Assembly: GCF_029848115.1 (NCBI RefSeq)
Contig: NZ_JARVXG010000041.1
Coordinates: forward strand, 1 to 29,554
Reading direction: 5' to 3'
Length of the DNA stretch: 29,554 nucleotides
Origin: Methanobacterium formicicum
GTDB taxonomy: Archaea; Methanobacteriota; Methanobacteria; Methanobacteriales; Methanobacteriaceae
Part shown: positions 16,308 through 25,339 of the stretch, one piece after another
Layout of the letters: each line of letters starts with the position of its first letter
Position numbering within the stretch: the first letter of the stretch is position 1
Translations under genes and position numbers: made by a program
The notes under the pieces: model-generated
Database searches by the model: none
What the model was told of the DNA's origin: nothing
The model's input: only the letters and a program-made list of their open reading frames with translations

Positions 16308-17531
16308 TTAGGCACCCAATTGATCGTAAATTCTTAAAATCTTTTCTGATAAAATTTCATTAGAATATTTACTTTTTGCATAGGCAGAGATAAAATGCGA
16401 ATCCCACTCTTTACAAATTGCTTTTTCGATACATATCGCAAGATCCTGAGAATCTTTCGGATTGACTAAAATACCTAATTTTTCATTATTAATAATTTTT
16501 GGCACGTTGCCTACTCTAGTTGCAATAACGGGTTTCCCACAGGCTAATGCTTCAGGTATTACAGTGGGTGAACCTTCATCTAAACTTGGAAGAACAAAAA
16601 GATCACATGCATTGATCCACATTGGAATTTCATCATGAGGGACTCCATTGATTATCTTAACATGTTTATCAAGTTTTAGATCAATTATTTGTTTTTTTAG
16701 GTTGTTTGGATTTCCCTTACCAATAATAATAACTAATAATTCACTGCAATCAGATTTTATTTTATCAATCGCAGAAATAAGATAATTATGTCCCTTTATT
16801 TCAACAATATTACCAATTGAAAGAATGATTTTTAAATTTTTAGGTAAATTTAGTTTATATTTAGCAATGTCTTGATTTATAGGATAGAATATTTTTTCAT
16901 CAAAACCGTTTGCCATCACTTCTATTTTATTAGAAGAAACTCTGAACTTATTTTTCAAAATATCATAATTGACTTGGCTAGTAGTTATTATAAAATCTGA
17001 GCTATTGAGAATTTTATCGACATATTTAAACGATAATTTAGATTTAAATGGTAATGTATATAAATCACCACCATGTGCAGTGATAATAAGCGGTTTTTTA
17101 TATTTATTTTTTAATTCTAATGCCACATAACCCGCTGGGTGAATAAAATGAGCATGAATTAAATCAAAAGATAATCTATTTTTTTTTATTACGTTTTCAA
17201 CAGCTTTGAGGAAAAAAAATCTTTTCAGCCGAATATTAAAGAAATCATTGCCCGTTTTAGGTATTGGATAGAATCTTGGGAAAAAAACATTTACATTACA
17301 ATTCTTATAATTTTTAGGGCTAATTTTATAAGATGAATAGTTTCTAAAAAAATTATAATTTAATAAAAAGGAAGGAAAATATGATAATGGGGAAATTACA
17401 TTAACCTCTTTAAAATTTTTTCTAATCGTTTCGACTTGTTGTTCGACAAATATACCACCATAATTAGATAAAAAGGGATATGTATTCGTAATTATAAGTA
17501 AATCCTCTGCAATTGGCGTGCGAAAAGTCAT
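16308..17531 (-). CDS. GT4 family glycosyltransferase
   Basis: The 407-residue enzyme is a standard GT4 retaining glycosyltransferase. LIITNTYPFLSNYGGIFVEQQ begins the acceptor domain. LIHAHFIHPAGYVAL and ITAHGGDLY follow, ANGFDEKIF marks the linker, and SIGNIVEIKGHNYLI opens the donor domain. The EX7E motif is intact in PSLDEGSPTVIPEALACGKPVIA. I chose ATG at 17531, 8 nt after the upstream gene's stop. A TTG at 17558 is in frame but lies inside the upstream gene, without a Shine-Dalgarno and with residues that do not look like a GT4 N-terminus. It is the last gene of the long minus-strand run. Confidence 0.85.
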   Translation of the reverse strand: MTFRTPIAEDLLIITNTYPFLSNYGGIFVEQQVETIRKNFKEVNVISPLSYFPSFLLNYNFFRNYSSYKISPKNYKNCNVNVFFPRFYPIPKTGNDFFNIRLKRFFFLKAVENVIKKNRLSFDLIHAHFIHPAGYVALELKNKYKKPLIITAHGGDLYTLPFKSKLSFKYVDKILNSSDFIITTSQVNYDILKNKFRVSSNKIEVMANGFDEKIFYPINQDIAKYKLNLPKNLKIILSIGNIVEIKGHNYLISAIDKIKSDCSELLVIIIGKGNPNNLKKQIIDLKLDKHVKIINGVPHDEIPMWINACDLFVLPSLDEGSPTVIPEALACGKPVIATRVGNVPKIINNEKLGILVNPKDSQDLAICIEKAICKEWDSHFISAYAKSKYSNEILSEKILRIYDQLGA

Positions 17532-17538
17532 ATTAACT

Positions 17539-18708
17539 CTACCTATACAAATCTTCAAATTTTTTAGATATTATACTCCAATCACGTTCTTGAACAGTGG
17601 TATTTGCATTTTTACCCATCTTTTTCAAAATTTCATTATCTAAAAATAAAGTCATCTTATTTTTTAAATCATCAACATCTCCATCTCTATAAAAAAACCC
17701 ATTAAAACCATCATAAACTCGCTCTGGAGCTCCTGTTTTATTTGAAATTATTACAGGTATTTCACAGGACATAGCTTCTAACACTGTCATTGAACATTGT
17801 TTAGGCCACACTCCAACATCGGACATTGAATAAAATTTATATAACTCCACGTTAGGAACTGCAGGTAAAAAAATAAAATTATTTGAAAATTTAGATGAAT
17901 TAACCTTTTCCATAATTGATCTTAAACAGATTGGATCATTTGCCCCTAAGCATAGAACTTTTATTTTCTTGTCAGATTCTAATAGATTCAAAGCAGCCTC
18001 TATAAATATATCAACTCTTTTTTCATTAACTATTTTACCTACGTAACAAAACACAATTTCATTATCTTTTATTCCATTTTTTTCCCTTAATTTTGATCTT
18101 ATTGATTGATTTCTGTTAAAAAGTACTGTATCGCAACCTAATTCAATAATCTTTATTCTATCTAATGGGATTCCATATATATTATTCATAAAAGATTTAG
18201 TTTCAGGAGTAACCGCTACAAATTCATCAACATTTTTAAGAATCATACTTTTAAAAAACAATTTAAAAATTTTATAAAAATACAAAACCCATGGACCCCT
18301 CAAAGCATCAGAGGTCATGTGATCATCAAAAATAATTTTTGTTTGATTTAATTTTTTTTTTAGTCTAGCTATTCTTATACTTGATAAAGATACAATCCCA
18401 TGAACGTGAATAGCATCTGGTTGAAACTCTAAAACATGTTTTTCTAAATATTTTATCCATGGTTTATTAAATGTTGACACTTCAAATCGTACAGGCAACC
18501 TTAAGACATTGATGCCCTCCTCAACATGAGAACCTTCTTTAATCTCTTTATTTAAATGATCAGAAGATTCCAAATTAAGAGTGCCTAATGGTTTATCAGA
18601 TGATAATACCATTACCTCATGGCCATTTCTAATTTGTTGTCTTGCTAAATGGGTTTCTTGATACCCCATCTGCGGTTGGAATTGATCAATTATATGGAGA
18701 ATCTTCAT
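17539..18708 (-). CDS. GT4-like glycosyltransferase, variant EX7E motif
   Basis: The 389-residue protein has a GT-B layout: MKILHIIDQFQPQMGYQETHLARQQ, then DAIHVHGIVSLSS, IIELGCDTVLFN at the linker and CYVGKIVNEKRVDIF at the start of the donor domain. In the donor site VWPKQCSMTVLEAMSCEIPVI keeps the second Glu of EX7E, but the first position is Lys. Some GT4 enzymes show similar WP.Q.S...LEAM variants, so activity is still likely. The ATG overlaps the TGA of the upstream glycosyltransferase (ATGA), so the two are translationally coupled. Confidence 0.84.
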   Translation of the reverse strand: MKILHIIDQFQPQMGYQETHLARQQIRNGHEVMVLSSDKPLGTLNLESSDHLNKEIKEGSHVEEGINVLRLPVRFEVSTFNKPWIKYLEKHVLEFQPDAIHVHGIVSLSSIRIARLKKKLNQTKIIFDDHMTSDALRGPWVLYFYKIFKLFFKSMILKNVDEFVAVTPETKSFMNNIYGIPLDRIKIIELGCDTVLFNRNQSIRSKLREKNGIKDNEIVFCYVGKIVNEKRVDIFIEAALNLLESDKKIKVLCLGANDPICLRSIMEKVNSSKFSNNFIFLPAVPNVELYKFYSMSDVGVWPKQCSMTVLEAMSCEIPVIISNKTGAPERVYDGFNGFFYRDGDVDDLKNKMTLFLDNEILKKMGKNANTTVQERDWSIISKKFEDLYR

Positions 18709-19970
18709 ATGCTACCTCTGCTAATTATTATATCTAAATACAATTTTTCTAAATTTTCTGCTATTATATTCCATGTAAACCTTTTTTTTACCATTTCTAC
18801 ACAATTATCGGCAAATGTGTTTTCAAGGTTTTTATCATTTAATATATTGAACATTGCATCTTTAAGATCTTTTTGAGTATAGGGTACCACAAAACCTACT
18901 TGATAATCTATCCAATTTAAGGTATCTGCATTTTTAGTGGTAATTATTGGAGTTTTTAAAGAACAAGCTTCTAAAAAAGTTATGGGAAATCCCGTAAAAC
19001 TTGGTGTTACAAAAATATCAGCATCAAGATAGGCCATTTTTTTCTCATCCCCATATAACGGCCCGGTAAATATGACATCATTCTTAATTTTTAATTTTTT
19101 AACTAGAGTTTCAATTTTGGGCATAAAACCATCATCTGGACCGACAATTACCAATTTAGATTTATTTACACTAGTTTTCAAATCTGAAAATGCACGAATA
19201 AGTAAATCGATACCCTTTGATTCATGGATTCTGCCCAAATACAAAATGATATTTTGGTCTTCATTAATTTGATATTTTATTCTAAATAAACCTTTTTTTT
19301 GTAAAATATCTTCTTTAACTAAAGAAATACCATTTGGAATAATTTGAACTTTCTTTTTGTTAAGGCCAAATTTTTCATAAAGTGATAATTCTGTATTATT
19401 TAATGCTATCAATCTACTTGCATTTTCTAGAATATAACTTGCAAAAAATTTATTATATAATGTATTGATTATTTTTCTTTCAAATAACCAATTTAATGAA
19501 CCATGTGCTGAGGATACATACGGAACATTGAATTTTTGGCAATATTTTGCAGTACAAATAGCATGAATCGATATTAAATCCTGTAAATGGACAATATCAT
19601 ATTCCATGACATGATTTTTTAAATAATTAATTATTCCTAGAGATAGGTAAATCTTATACTTCCAAGCTAACTTATCACTAACATAATCAAATCTTATAAA
19701 ACGAATTCCATCAATATGTTCTATATCTTTTTTTGAATACCTCTGATTTGGTTCCAACATATTTGTTGTTAATATTGTAACATCATGTCCTCTCTTTACA
19801 AGTTCCTTTGATAAATCAAAAGAAACACGAGCACAACCTCCAGTAGACCATGCAAAGGGAGGTGTTGAAATTACTTGAAGAATCTTAAGAGACTTATTAC
19901 TTTCTATTGTTTCCATCTTTTTTCCTTCAATATGTTTATTAGAATGTAAGAATAGATGTGTTTTCATCAT
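18705..19970 (-). CDS. GT4 family glycosyltransferase
   Basis: The protein has 421 residues from the first ATG. The conserved region begins at KILQVISTPPFAWSTGGCARVSFDLSKEL; DIVHLQDLIS, SSAHGSLNW, IIPNGISLV and LYLGRIHESKGIDLLI follow in normal GT4 order. The donor motif is PSFTGFPITFLEACSLKTPIIT, with Thr in place of the first Glu. The start is uncertain. ATG at 19970 lies 26 nt below a TATA box, which would make the mRNA leaderless. ATG at 19916 has an AAGGA site 6 nt upstream and removes an 18-residue extension outside the fold. It is coupled to the next gene by ATGA. Confidence 0.84.
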   Translation of the reverse strand: MMKTHLFLHSNKHIEGKKMETIESNKSLKILQVISTPPFAWSTGGCARVSFDLSKELVKRGHDVTILTTNMLEPNQRYSKKDIEHIDGIRFIRFDYVSDKLAWKYKIYLSLGIINYLKNHVMEYDIVHLQDLISIHAICTAKYCQKFNVPYVSSAHGSLNWLFERKIINTLYNKFFASYILENASRLIALNNTELSLYEKFGLNKKKVQIIPNGISLVKEDILQKKGLFRIKYQINEDQNIILYLGRIHESKGIDLLIRAFSDLKTSVNKSKLVIVGPDDGFMPKIETLVKKLKIKNDVIFTGPLYGDEKKMAYLDADIFVTPSFTGFPITFLEACSLKTPIITTKNADTLNWIDYQVGFVVPYTQKDLKDAMFNILNDKNLENTFADNCVEMVKKRFTWNIIAENLEKLYLDIIISRGSI

Positions 19971-19990
19971 CTCTTATTAATTAAAAACAT

Positions 19991-20000
19991 TTTTTTATAG
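19991..20000 (-). promoter_or_regulatory. TATA box ahead of the second glycosyltransferase block
   Basis: The minus strand reads CTATAAAAAA, centred about 26 nt upstream of the ATG at 19970. The 95-bp gap here is the largest within the minus-strand run, so the last three glycosyltransferase genes may have their own promoter. Confidence 0.4.
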
Positions 20001-20065
20001 CCCAAAAAACCCAATACAATCAGATAATATCTTTTACTACCCCAAACAATCAAAATAACTTCTCT

Positions 20066-21151
20066 TCAGTCTGAAATTTCAAATACCTCTTTAAAATATT
20101 TTGGCCAATTAATTTCTGAATAATTTTTCTCAAAAAAATCACGACTATCTTTAGATAATCTTTTTATATTATTTTTAATATATACCAAACCATTAACCCA
20201 CTCGGATATGTCAGAATCTATATCAACAAGATATCCGGTTTTTTTATGAATAATACTCTCATTTAAACCACCAATATTTGTTGCCAAAACTGGAGTCCCA
20301 TACATAAATGCAGTGGCCACTACAGCACTTTGTCTAGCCGTTTTATAAGGAGTTATAGTTAGTATACTTTTTTTCATGAAATTTCCAAGTGAATTATCAC
20401 TTATTTTTTCATTTTGGAATACCTCTAAATTATCATACTGATAATATTTTTTGTCATTAATTTTTTCCCTAGAAATTATTAAGAAATTAAATCCCATACT
20501 TCGACTGTTACTAACGATTTCAAGAAACTTCTCAGGATTCTTAGCAGTTACTGGGGGTCCTATAAAATTTAGATATTTTCTTTCGGAATGAATCAAATCT
20601 TTTCCTAAATCCTCATAAAGAAGGGGAATAATTATTTTTTTACCTTTAAAACCCGAATATCTTTTATTAAACAGACCACAAGCCTCTTGAGATGATAAAA
20701 TAACAACATCACATTTTTTCAAAATATTCCCTTGGATATATTCAAAGAGATATAACCATCTCTTCTGGAAGGTACCATAATGGTTTTTATTCTCAACATA
20801 AGGTTCATGTATATGCTGAATAACAGTTCCACCATATTTATTCACTAACCTTGCAATATAATTATTAAAAAATGGATGAATATTAAAAAAATAAACCCAT
20901 TGTGGTTTATCTGTTAACACAAGTTTTTTAATTCTATTAAAATTTCTATAATTGATAGAATCATGTAAAATCGTTGCAATGTCCTTCGAATTACCAATAA
21001 ATTTGATATTGCGATTTTTTGATACCATCCACTCATAGTGAGAACTTAAGATATATTTCACTTTCATTCCTTTTTCTTCAAGTTGATTTCCAAGCGCAAA
21101 ACACAATGACTTGAAAACAGGACTGTATTGCAAACTTACAATATAAATCAT
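20066..21151 (-). CDS. GT4-like glycosyltransferase (divergent)
   Basis: The 361-residue protein is recognisable as a GT-B glycosyltransferase by its C-terminal half: LNFIGPPVTAKNPEKFLEI, then TITPYKTARQSAVVATAFMYGTPVLATNIGGLNESI and the closing KTGYLVD. The N-terminal half has VIQHIHEPY and VVILSSQEA, as in GT4 enzymes. The Glu pair of EX7E is not clear (TARQSAVVATAF), so it is a divergent member. I chose ATG at 21151 because GAGG lies 6 nt upstream; a TTG at 21163 overlaps the upstream stop but has no ribosome-binding site. The donor and acceptor sugars are unknown. Confidence 0.78.
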   Translation of the reverse strand: MIYIVSLQYSPVFKSLCFALGNQLEEKGMKVKYILSSHYEWMVSKNRNIKFIGNSKDIATILHDSINYRNFNRIKKLVLTDKPQWVYFFNIHPFFNNYIARLVNKYGGTVIQHIHEPYVENKNHYGTFQKRWLYLFEYIQGNILKKCDVVILSSQEACGLFNKRYSGFKGKKIIIPLLYEDLGKDLIHSERKYLNFIGPPVTAKNPEKFLEIVSNSRSMGFNFLIISREKINDKKYYQYDNLEVFQNEKISDNSLGNFMKKSILTITPYKTARQSAVVATAFMYGTPVLATNIGGLNESIIHKKTGYLVDIDSDISEWVNGLVYIKNNIKRLSKDSRDFFEKNYSEINWPKYFKEVFEISD

Positions 21152-21159
21152 CAATTCCC

Positions 21160-22386
21160 TCAATAAAGTTTATTTATAATTTTTTGGTAGACTTCAACAT
21201 TTTTATCCAAATTCATCTTTTTTTCAACAAAGTTTCTACCATTATTCCCTAATGTTTTTTTCAAAACGGAATCTTCCTTTAATTTTAATATGGCATTTTT
21301 AAATCCAAGAACATCACCTGGTTCAACAAGAATGCCACAATTGGCAAGTTCGATAAAATGAGCAGTCTCAGCTTCAGGAGAAACAATACTAATAATAGGT
21401 TGTTTTAGTGATAATAGGTTGGTTAATTTTCCAGGTAAACAGGGGGCTAACATTCTCTCATCTAATGATACAATTGATATATCTGAAGAGTTTACTAAGT
21501 TAAAATATTCTTCACGAGGTTGGAATGGTAAAAGTTTAAGGTTAGAAATGTTCTCATTATTGATTCGGTCTTCCAGATGTTCTTTTATCATCCCATCTCC
21601 CGCTAAATAAAATATAATATCTTTATGATCTTTTAATTCTTTAGCAACATTAAGGATATTATCTATGCCTTGAAATGGGGATAAAATCCCTGCGTAAGAT
21701 ATGAGAAATTTATCTTCGATATTTTCTTTTTTCTTGAAATCTTTGTGGGCTTCAAAAATTTCAATGTCCGAAGGATGGATTCCATTATATATGTGAGTCA
21801 CCTTAGAAGGATCTGCACCTTTATTTACGACATAATCTATTCCCCCCTCAGATAAAACAGTAATATAATCGGCAGTCTTGTAAGATTTCTTTTCCATGTA
21901 CTCCAAAAGTTTTATCATGATAAGATTTCGTTGTATTCCCCCATAATTCACATCAATAAGTTCCTGTGGATGAAAATCCTGATAATTAAGGATAGATGGT
22001 GTGCCATCATATTTTCTTATTTTATTCGCTAATTGGTATAGAGGTAGAGGTGGAATGTACATAAGACAAACATCAAATTTCGTGTTCATCCGTTTATATT
22101 CTCTAAAATATTGATATGGTAAAATAAAATGTTCTAATCCCCTAAAAAGAGGAAAATCCCTTATAGAAAAATGTTTAGAACGGTGCACCTCAATTCCATC
22201 CATTTTCTCATAGTAATGAAATGTTTTTCCCATATCTCTTTTATCTAAATTGAATTCACGAGGATAAGAAGTCAAAACATGAACTTCATGACCTTTTTTT
22301 ATAAATGCTCTAGCTAAATCATAGTAAACATGTGCAGCACTCCCAATTTCAGGTGGAAAGTAAGCTACTACCATCAATATTTTCAT
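21160..22386 (-). CDS. GT4 glycosyltransferase (WcaI/WbuB-like)
   Basis: The 408-residue protein begins MKILMVVAYFPPEIGSAAHV and has GHEVHVLTSYPR, ILNYQDFHPQELID, HIYNGIHPSD and ISYAGILSPFQGIDNIL in the order expected of the WbuB/WcaI subgroup of GT4. Its donor motif is APCLPGKLTNLLSLKQPIIS, the form used by that subgroup in place of EX7E. The DFHPQE segment is typical of enzymes acting on HexNAc-containing lipid carriers. The Shine-Dalgarno GGTGAT overlaps the stop of the upstream epimerase gene, 5 nt before the ATG, so the genes are coupled. Confidence 0.86.
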   Translation of the reverse strand: MKILMVVAYFPPEIGSAAHVYYDLARAFIKKGHEVHVLTSYPREFNLDKRDMGKTFHYYEKMDGIEVHRSKHFSIRDFPLFRGLEHFILPYQYFREYKRMNTKFDVCLMYIPPLPLYQLANKIRKYDGTPSILNYQDFHPQELIDVNYGGIQRNLIMIKLLEYMEKKSYKTADYITVLSEGGIDYVVNKGADPSKVTHIYNGIHPSDIEIFEAHKDFKKKENIEDKFLISYAGILSPFQGIDNILNVAKELKDHKDIIFYLAGDGMIKEHLEDRINNENISNLKLLPFQPREEYFNLVNSSDISIVSLDERMLAPCLPGKLTNLLSLKQPIISIVSPEAETAHFIELANCGILVEPGDVLGFKNAILKLKEDSVLKKTLGNNGRNFVEKKMNLDKNVEVYQKIINKLY

Positions 22387-22392
22387 TTGATA

Positions 22393-23307
22393 TCACCCAA
22401 TGTTACTTTCTACTTCAATCATTTTTTTAACACCTTCCTGAAAGCTAGTGGGGGTGATATTGAATTCATCCCACCATGCATAATCGGGAAATACTTCTTC
22501 AGCTGTTAGAGAATCAACTTGGTCAGTAGTAAATTCTTCATTCCCAATTAATTTCTGGTAAAACATCATTGCAAATTTAAATACACTAACTGGAAGGAAC
22601 AATCTAAAGTGGAAACCATCAACTTCATTTAAAACAATTTTTATCATGTCTTTAAAGTAAATCACTTCTCTACCATTTATACCATATATTTGATTTTTTG
22701 GGAAATCTTTAACTAGCGAAATAATTAGTAGGCACATATCATCAATATAAATTGGCTGTCTAGGCCATTTACCATTCCCAGGTATGGGGAAAAATGGGAA
22801 TTTTTTGGCAAACTTAATTAAATAACCAATATTTTTGTCATCAGTTGGTCCATACATAAGCGATGGCCTAATAATACAGTATTCCAGTCCACTATCTTTA
22901 ACCAAATTTTCTCCTTCTGATTTAGTATTGGCATAATCATCTTTTCGCACAGATAATACTGCAGCAGAACTGAAATGAATAATTCTTTTTGTACCGTTTT
23001 CTTTGGCCGCATTAATAAGGTTTTGAGTATTCAAAACATTATTACGATGAAATGGTTCGTATTCGGGTGATGAAATCTGCGCAGCAAGGTTTATTAAATA
23101 ATCAGAATTTTCGAATTCTTTTTCCCATTCTCCTTTTTTAGATAAGTCCGCGAAAAGCGTTTTGATATTATATTCTCTAAAATATTCTAAGTTTTCCTGG
23201 TTGAAATCAATAACAACAATCTCATTTTCCTTAAATCCATTTTGGAGCATTACTCTTACCAAATTTCTACCTACGAATCCTGCCCCTCCAGCAATTATTA
23301 TTTTCAT
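22393..23307 (-). CDS. NAD-dependent epimerase/dehydratase (extended SDR)
   Basis: The 304-residue extended SDR has the NAD motif GGAGFVG at residues 7-13, LINLAAQISSPEY, the catalytic FSSAAVLS...YANTKSEGE (YxxxK) and a PSLMYGPTDD segment typical of nucleotide-sugar 4-epimerases and dehydratases. It should interconvert or modify a UDP- or dTDP-sugar used by the downstream glycosyltransferases; the substrate cannot be told from sequence. GAGGT stands 5 nt before the ATG, and the gene follows the GalE-like gene by 8 nt. Base composition is intermediate between the GC-richer epimerases upstream and the AT-rich glycosyltransferases downstream. Confidence 0.82.
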   Translation of the reverse strand: MKIIIAGGAGFVGRNLVRVMLQNGFKENEIVVIDFNQENLEYFREYNIKTLFADLSKKGEWEKEFENSDYLINLAAQISSPEYEPFHRNNVLNTQNLINAAKENGTKRIIHFSSAAVLSVRKDDYANTKSEGENLVKDSGLEYCIIRPSLMYGPTDDKNIGYLIKFAKKFPFFPIPGNGKWPRQPIYIDDMCLLIISLVKDFPKNQIYGINGREVIYFKDMIKIVLNEVDGFHFRLFLPVSVFKFAMMFYQKLIGNEEFTTDQVDSLTAEEVFPDYAWWDEFNITPTSFQEGVKKMIEVESNIG

Positions 23308-23315
23308 GTAAACCT

Positions 23316-24305
23316 CTAGAATTCTGCGCTTCGCTCGATGTCATCCCAGTTTTCCACAAACCATGAATGGGTTTTCTTCAAACCATCTTTAAAGGTTGTC
23401 TGTGGATTGTAATCCAGGATTTTTCTGGCCTTTTCAATGGATGAAAGAAGTCTGGTTTTGGCATCCCAGTCCCGGCGGGCTGCGTAGGCAATTCCCTCGG
23501 TGTTACCGGTTAACTCATTCACCATGTTCGCCATATCAATAACCCTGGTCTCAGTAGCAGATCCAAGGTTAATTGCTTCTCCAATGGCCTCTTCAACTAT
23601 TCCCATGGCTATGAGACCATTAACAATATCATCTACATAAGTCCAATCCCTGGTTTCTGAACCATCCCCAGTGATAGGTAGTGACTGGTTAGTCATGGAC
23701 CAGTACATGAAGTTGGGAATTACATTACGGTATTTTCCTGGAACTTCTCCAGGTCCAAACACGTTGAAAAATCGGGCATTAACAATAGGTAACCCATAGA
23801 GATTGTGGAAATAATTAGTGTAAAGTTCTCCAATGAGCTTGGTAACCTGGTAAGGAGTATGTAAACTAATAGAAATATCATGTTCTTCAAATGGCATTTT
23901 AGAGTCCAGACCATATACTCCACATCCCGATGAAGAGTAAACAAAGCGTTCCACTCCCACAAGATGTGCGTACTCTAAAACTTTTAATATACCCATCCCA
24001 TTCACCATGAGATCCAGTTCGGGGTTATCTACCGAGTTTTGGTTGGCAAAATGAGCTGCCAGATGGAAAACATAGTCTGGTTTCTCCTTAAAGACACGCT
24101 TGAGCATCTCATCATCAAGAATGTCCCCTTTTACGAAGTGTAGATTTTCAACTTCGGGAATATTCCATTCGTAAGCTGAATCAAGATTATCTAATATTAT
24201 AACTTTCTCTGCGTATTCTGATAGTTTCCGGGTGAGGTTGCTCCCTACACAACCAGCACCACCAGTCACTAAAACTGTTTTATTACTGTAATCATTATAA
24301 TCCAC
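23316..24305 (-). CDS. GalE-like NAD-dependent nucleotide-sugar epimerase
   Basis: The 329-residue protein is a typical extended SDR epimerase: VTGGAGCVGSNL (NAD binding), VFHLAAHFANQNSVDNP, the Ser-Tyr-Lys site YSSSGCGVYG plus YQVTKLIGE, ARFFNVFGPGE, and TGDGSETRDWTYVDDIV, the last being characteristic of UDP-glucose/UDP-GlcNAc 4-epimerases. It would supply a UDP-Gal- or UDP-GalNAc-type sugar for the glycan; the exact sugar is not shown. It starts at GTG with GGGGAG 6 nt upstream. Unlike the glycosyltransferases, it is not strongly AT-rich. Confidence 0.85.
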   Translation of the reverse strand: MDYNDYSNKTVLVTGGAGCVGSNLTRKLSEYAEKVIILDNLDSAYEWNIPEVENLHFVKGDILDDEMLKRVFKEKPDYVFHLAAHFANQNSVDNPELDLMVNGMGILKVLEYAHLVGVERFVYSSSGCGVYGLDSKMPFEEHDISISLHTPYQVTKLIGELYTNYFHNLYGLPIVNARFFNVFGPGEVPGKYRNVIPNFMYWSMTNQSLPITGDGSETRDWTYVDDIVNGLIAMGIVEEAIGEAINLGSATETRVIDMANMVNELTGNTEGIAYAARRDWDAKTRLLSSIEKARKILDYNPQTTFKDGLKKTHSWFVENWDDIERSAEF

Positions 24306-24330
24306 GTCAATCTCCCCAAATCTTTATATT

Positions 24331-25272
24331 TTAATCTTCTACCCTGTAGAACCATCGCATCCATTCTACAGTTTTCTTAATCCCTTCTTCAGGATTTATT
24401 TTAGGATCGTGCTTTAAATCCTTTATTGCCTTGGAAAAATCAATGGTTTTAACCTGTGTGGTGAAGTCCTCTGCCTCTTCATAGGTAACTAAAGAATCAT
24501 CACGGCCAACAGCATTCAGTACTATGTCCGAATAGTCCTTAATATCTTTCTCCCATTCTGTACGTCCACCCACATTGTATACTTCACCAGGGATGAAATT
24601 ATCCACAATATTGGCAAAGGTAAAGGCCGTATCTTCCACATAATCAATGATACGTTTATGTCCTTTGTAAACTGTGTAGGGTTGATTATGTAGTGCTTTA
24701 TAAATAAAAATTGGTATGAAACCTTTGAATGGAGAATATTCTTCGTGGGGCCCGTAACAGTTTACCGGGCGTACCCGTACAGTTTCCGTGTCAAACATGG
24801 TGGCGGAGTTCATACACATGAGCTCCCCTGCCCATTTGGTTATGGCATAATCATTCATCTGGTAAGTGTCTTTAATGGGATTTTTTACCATCACATCTTC
24901 GGTCATTCTTCCGGTGTAATCCCCATAAACCTCTGCAGATGAGAAGAATATCATTCTAAAACCCAGTTTTTCCTGTAATCGAATCATATGTTTGGTTCCG
25001 ATTACATTAGTTTGCCACAGGTTTTCATAATATCCTTCTCCGTTCCAGCGACCGTATTCTGCAGCTAGATGATATACATATTCAAATTCATTGTTATCAA
25101 ATAGACGTTCTAGTTGTCGGTAGTTACGCACGTCACATCTTTGGTAGTTGTCTCTGTTATTATGTAATAGGTCCACAGCAAAAACTTCATGGCCTCTTCC
25201 TTCCAATTCATGGACAAGGTTGGTTCCTATGAATCCTGCTCCGCCAGTTACTAATATTTTCTTAGATTCGAT
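24331..25272 (-). CDS. NAD-dependent sugar epimerase/dehydratase with a non-canonical start
   Basis: An extended SDR with YHLAAEYGRWNGEGYYEN, FFSSAEVYGDYTG, the catalytic YAITKWAGE and VRPVNCYGPHEEY. The first usual start in frame (TTG at 25206) would give 291 residues and omit the NAD-binding strand. Reading upstream in the same frame without a stop gives KKILVTGGAGFIGTNL, the GxxGxxG motif the fold needs, so translation must begin earlier. No ATG, GTG or TTG is in frame there. The best placed codon is ATC at 25272-25270, 7 nt after GGGGG, giving 313 residues; ATA at 25278 is another option. Either a rare AUC/AUA start is used or the original start was mutated (one base from ATG). It opens a long minus-strand gene run, 25 nt ahead of the GalE-like gene. 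Confidence 0.8.
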   Translation of the reverse strand: MESKKILVTGGAGFIGTNLVHELEGRGHEVFAVDLLHNNRDNYQRCDVRNYRQLERLFDNNEFEYVYHLAAEYGRWNGEGYYENLWQTNVIGTKHMIRLQEKLGFRMIFFSSAEVYGDYTGRMTEDVMVKNPIKDTYQMNDYAITKWAGELMCMNSATMFDTETVRVRPVNCYGPHEEYSPFKGFIPIFIYKALHNQPYTVYKGHKRIIDYVEDTAFTFANIVDNFIPGEVYNVGGRTEWEKDIKDYSDIVLNAVGRDDSLVTYEEAEDFTTQVKTIDFSKAIKDLKHDPKINPEEGIKKTVEWMRWFYRVED

Positions 25273-25283
25273 GAATATTCCCC

Positions 25284-25300
25284 CTAAAGTACAACTTTAG
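25284..25300 (-). promoter_or_regulatory. Leader hairpin touching the ribosome-binding site
   Basis: CTAAAGT-ACA-ACTTTAG is a perfect 7-bp inverted repeat with a 3-nt loop. On the minus-strand mRNA it lies just past the predicted start of transcription, and its last G is the first base of the GGGGG Shine-Dalgarno of the epimerase gene. It could be an RNA stem affecting translation or a DNA operator. Confidence 0.45.
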
Positions 25301-25324
25301 TATAAGCTTGTTATATTTACAATT

Positions 25325-25334
25325 AATTATAAAT
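25325..25334 (-). promoter_or_regulatory. TATA box for the epimerase-glycosyltransferase run
   Basis: The minus strand reads ATTTATAATT, predicting transcription from about 25304 and a leader of about 30 nt to the proposed ATC start. Confidence 0.45.
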
Positions 25335-25339
25335 CTATT

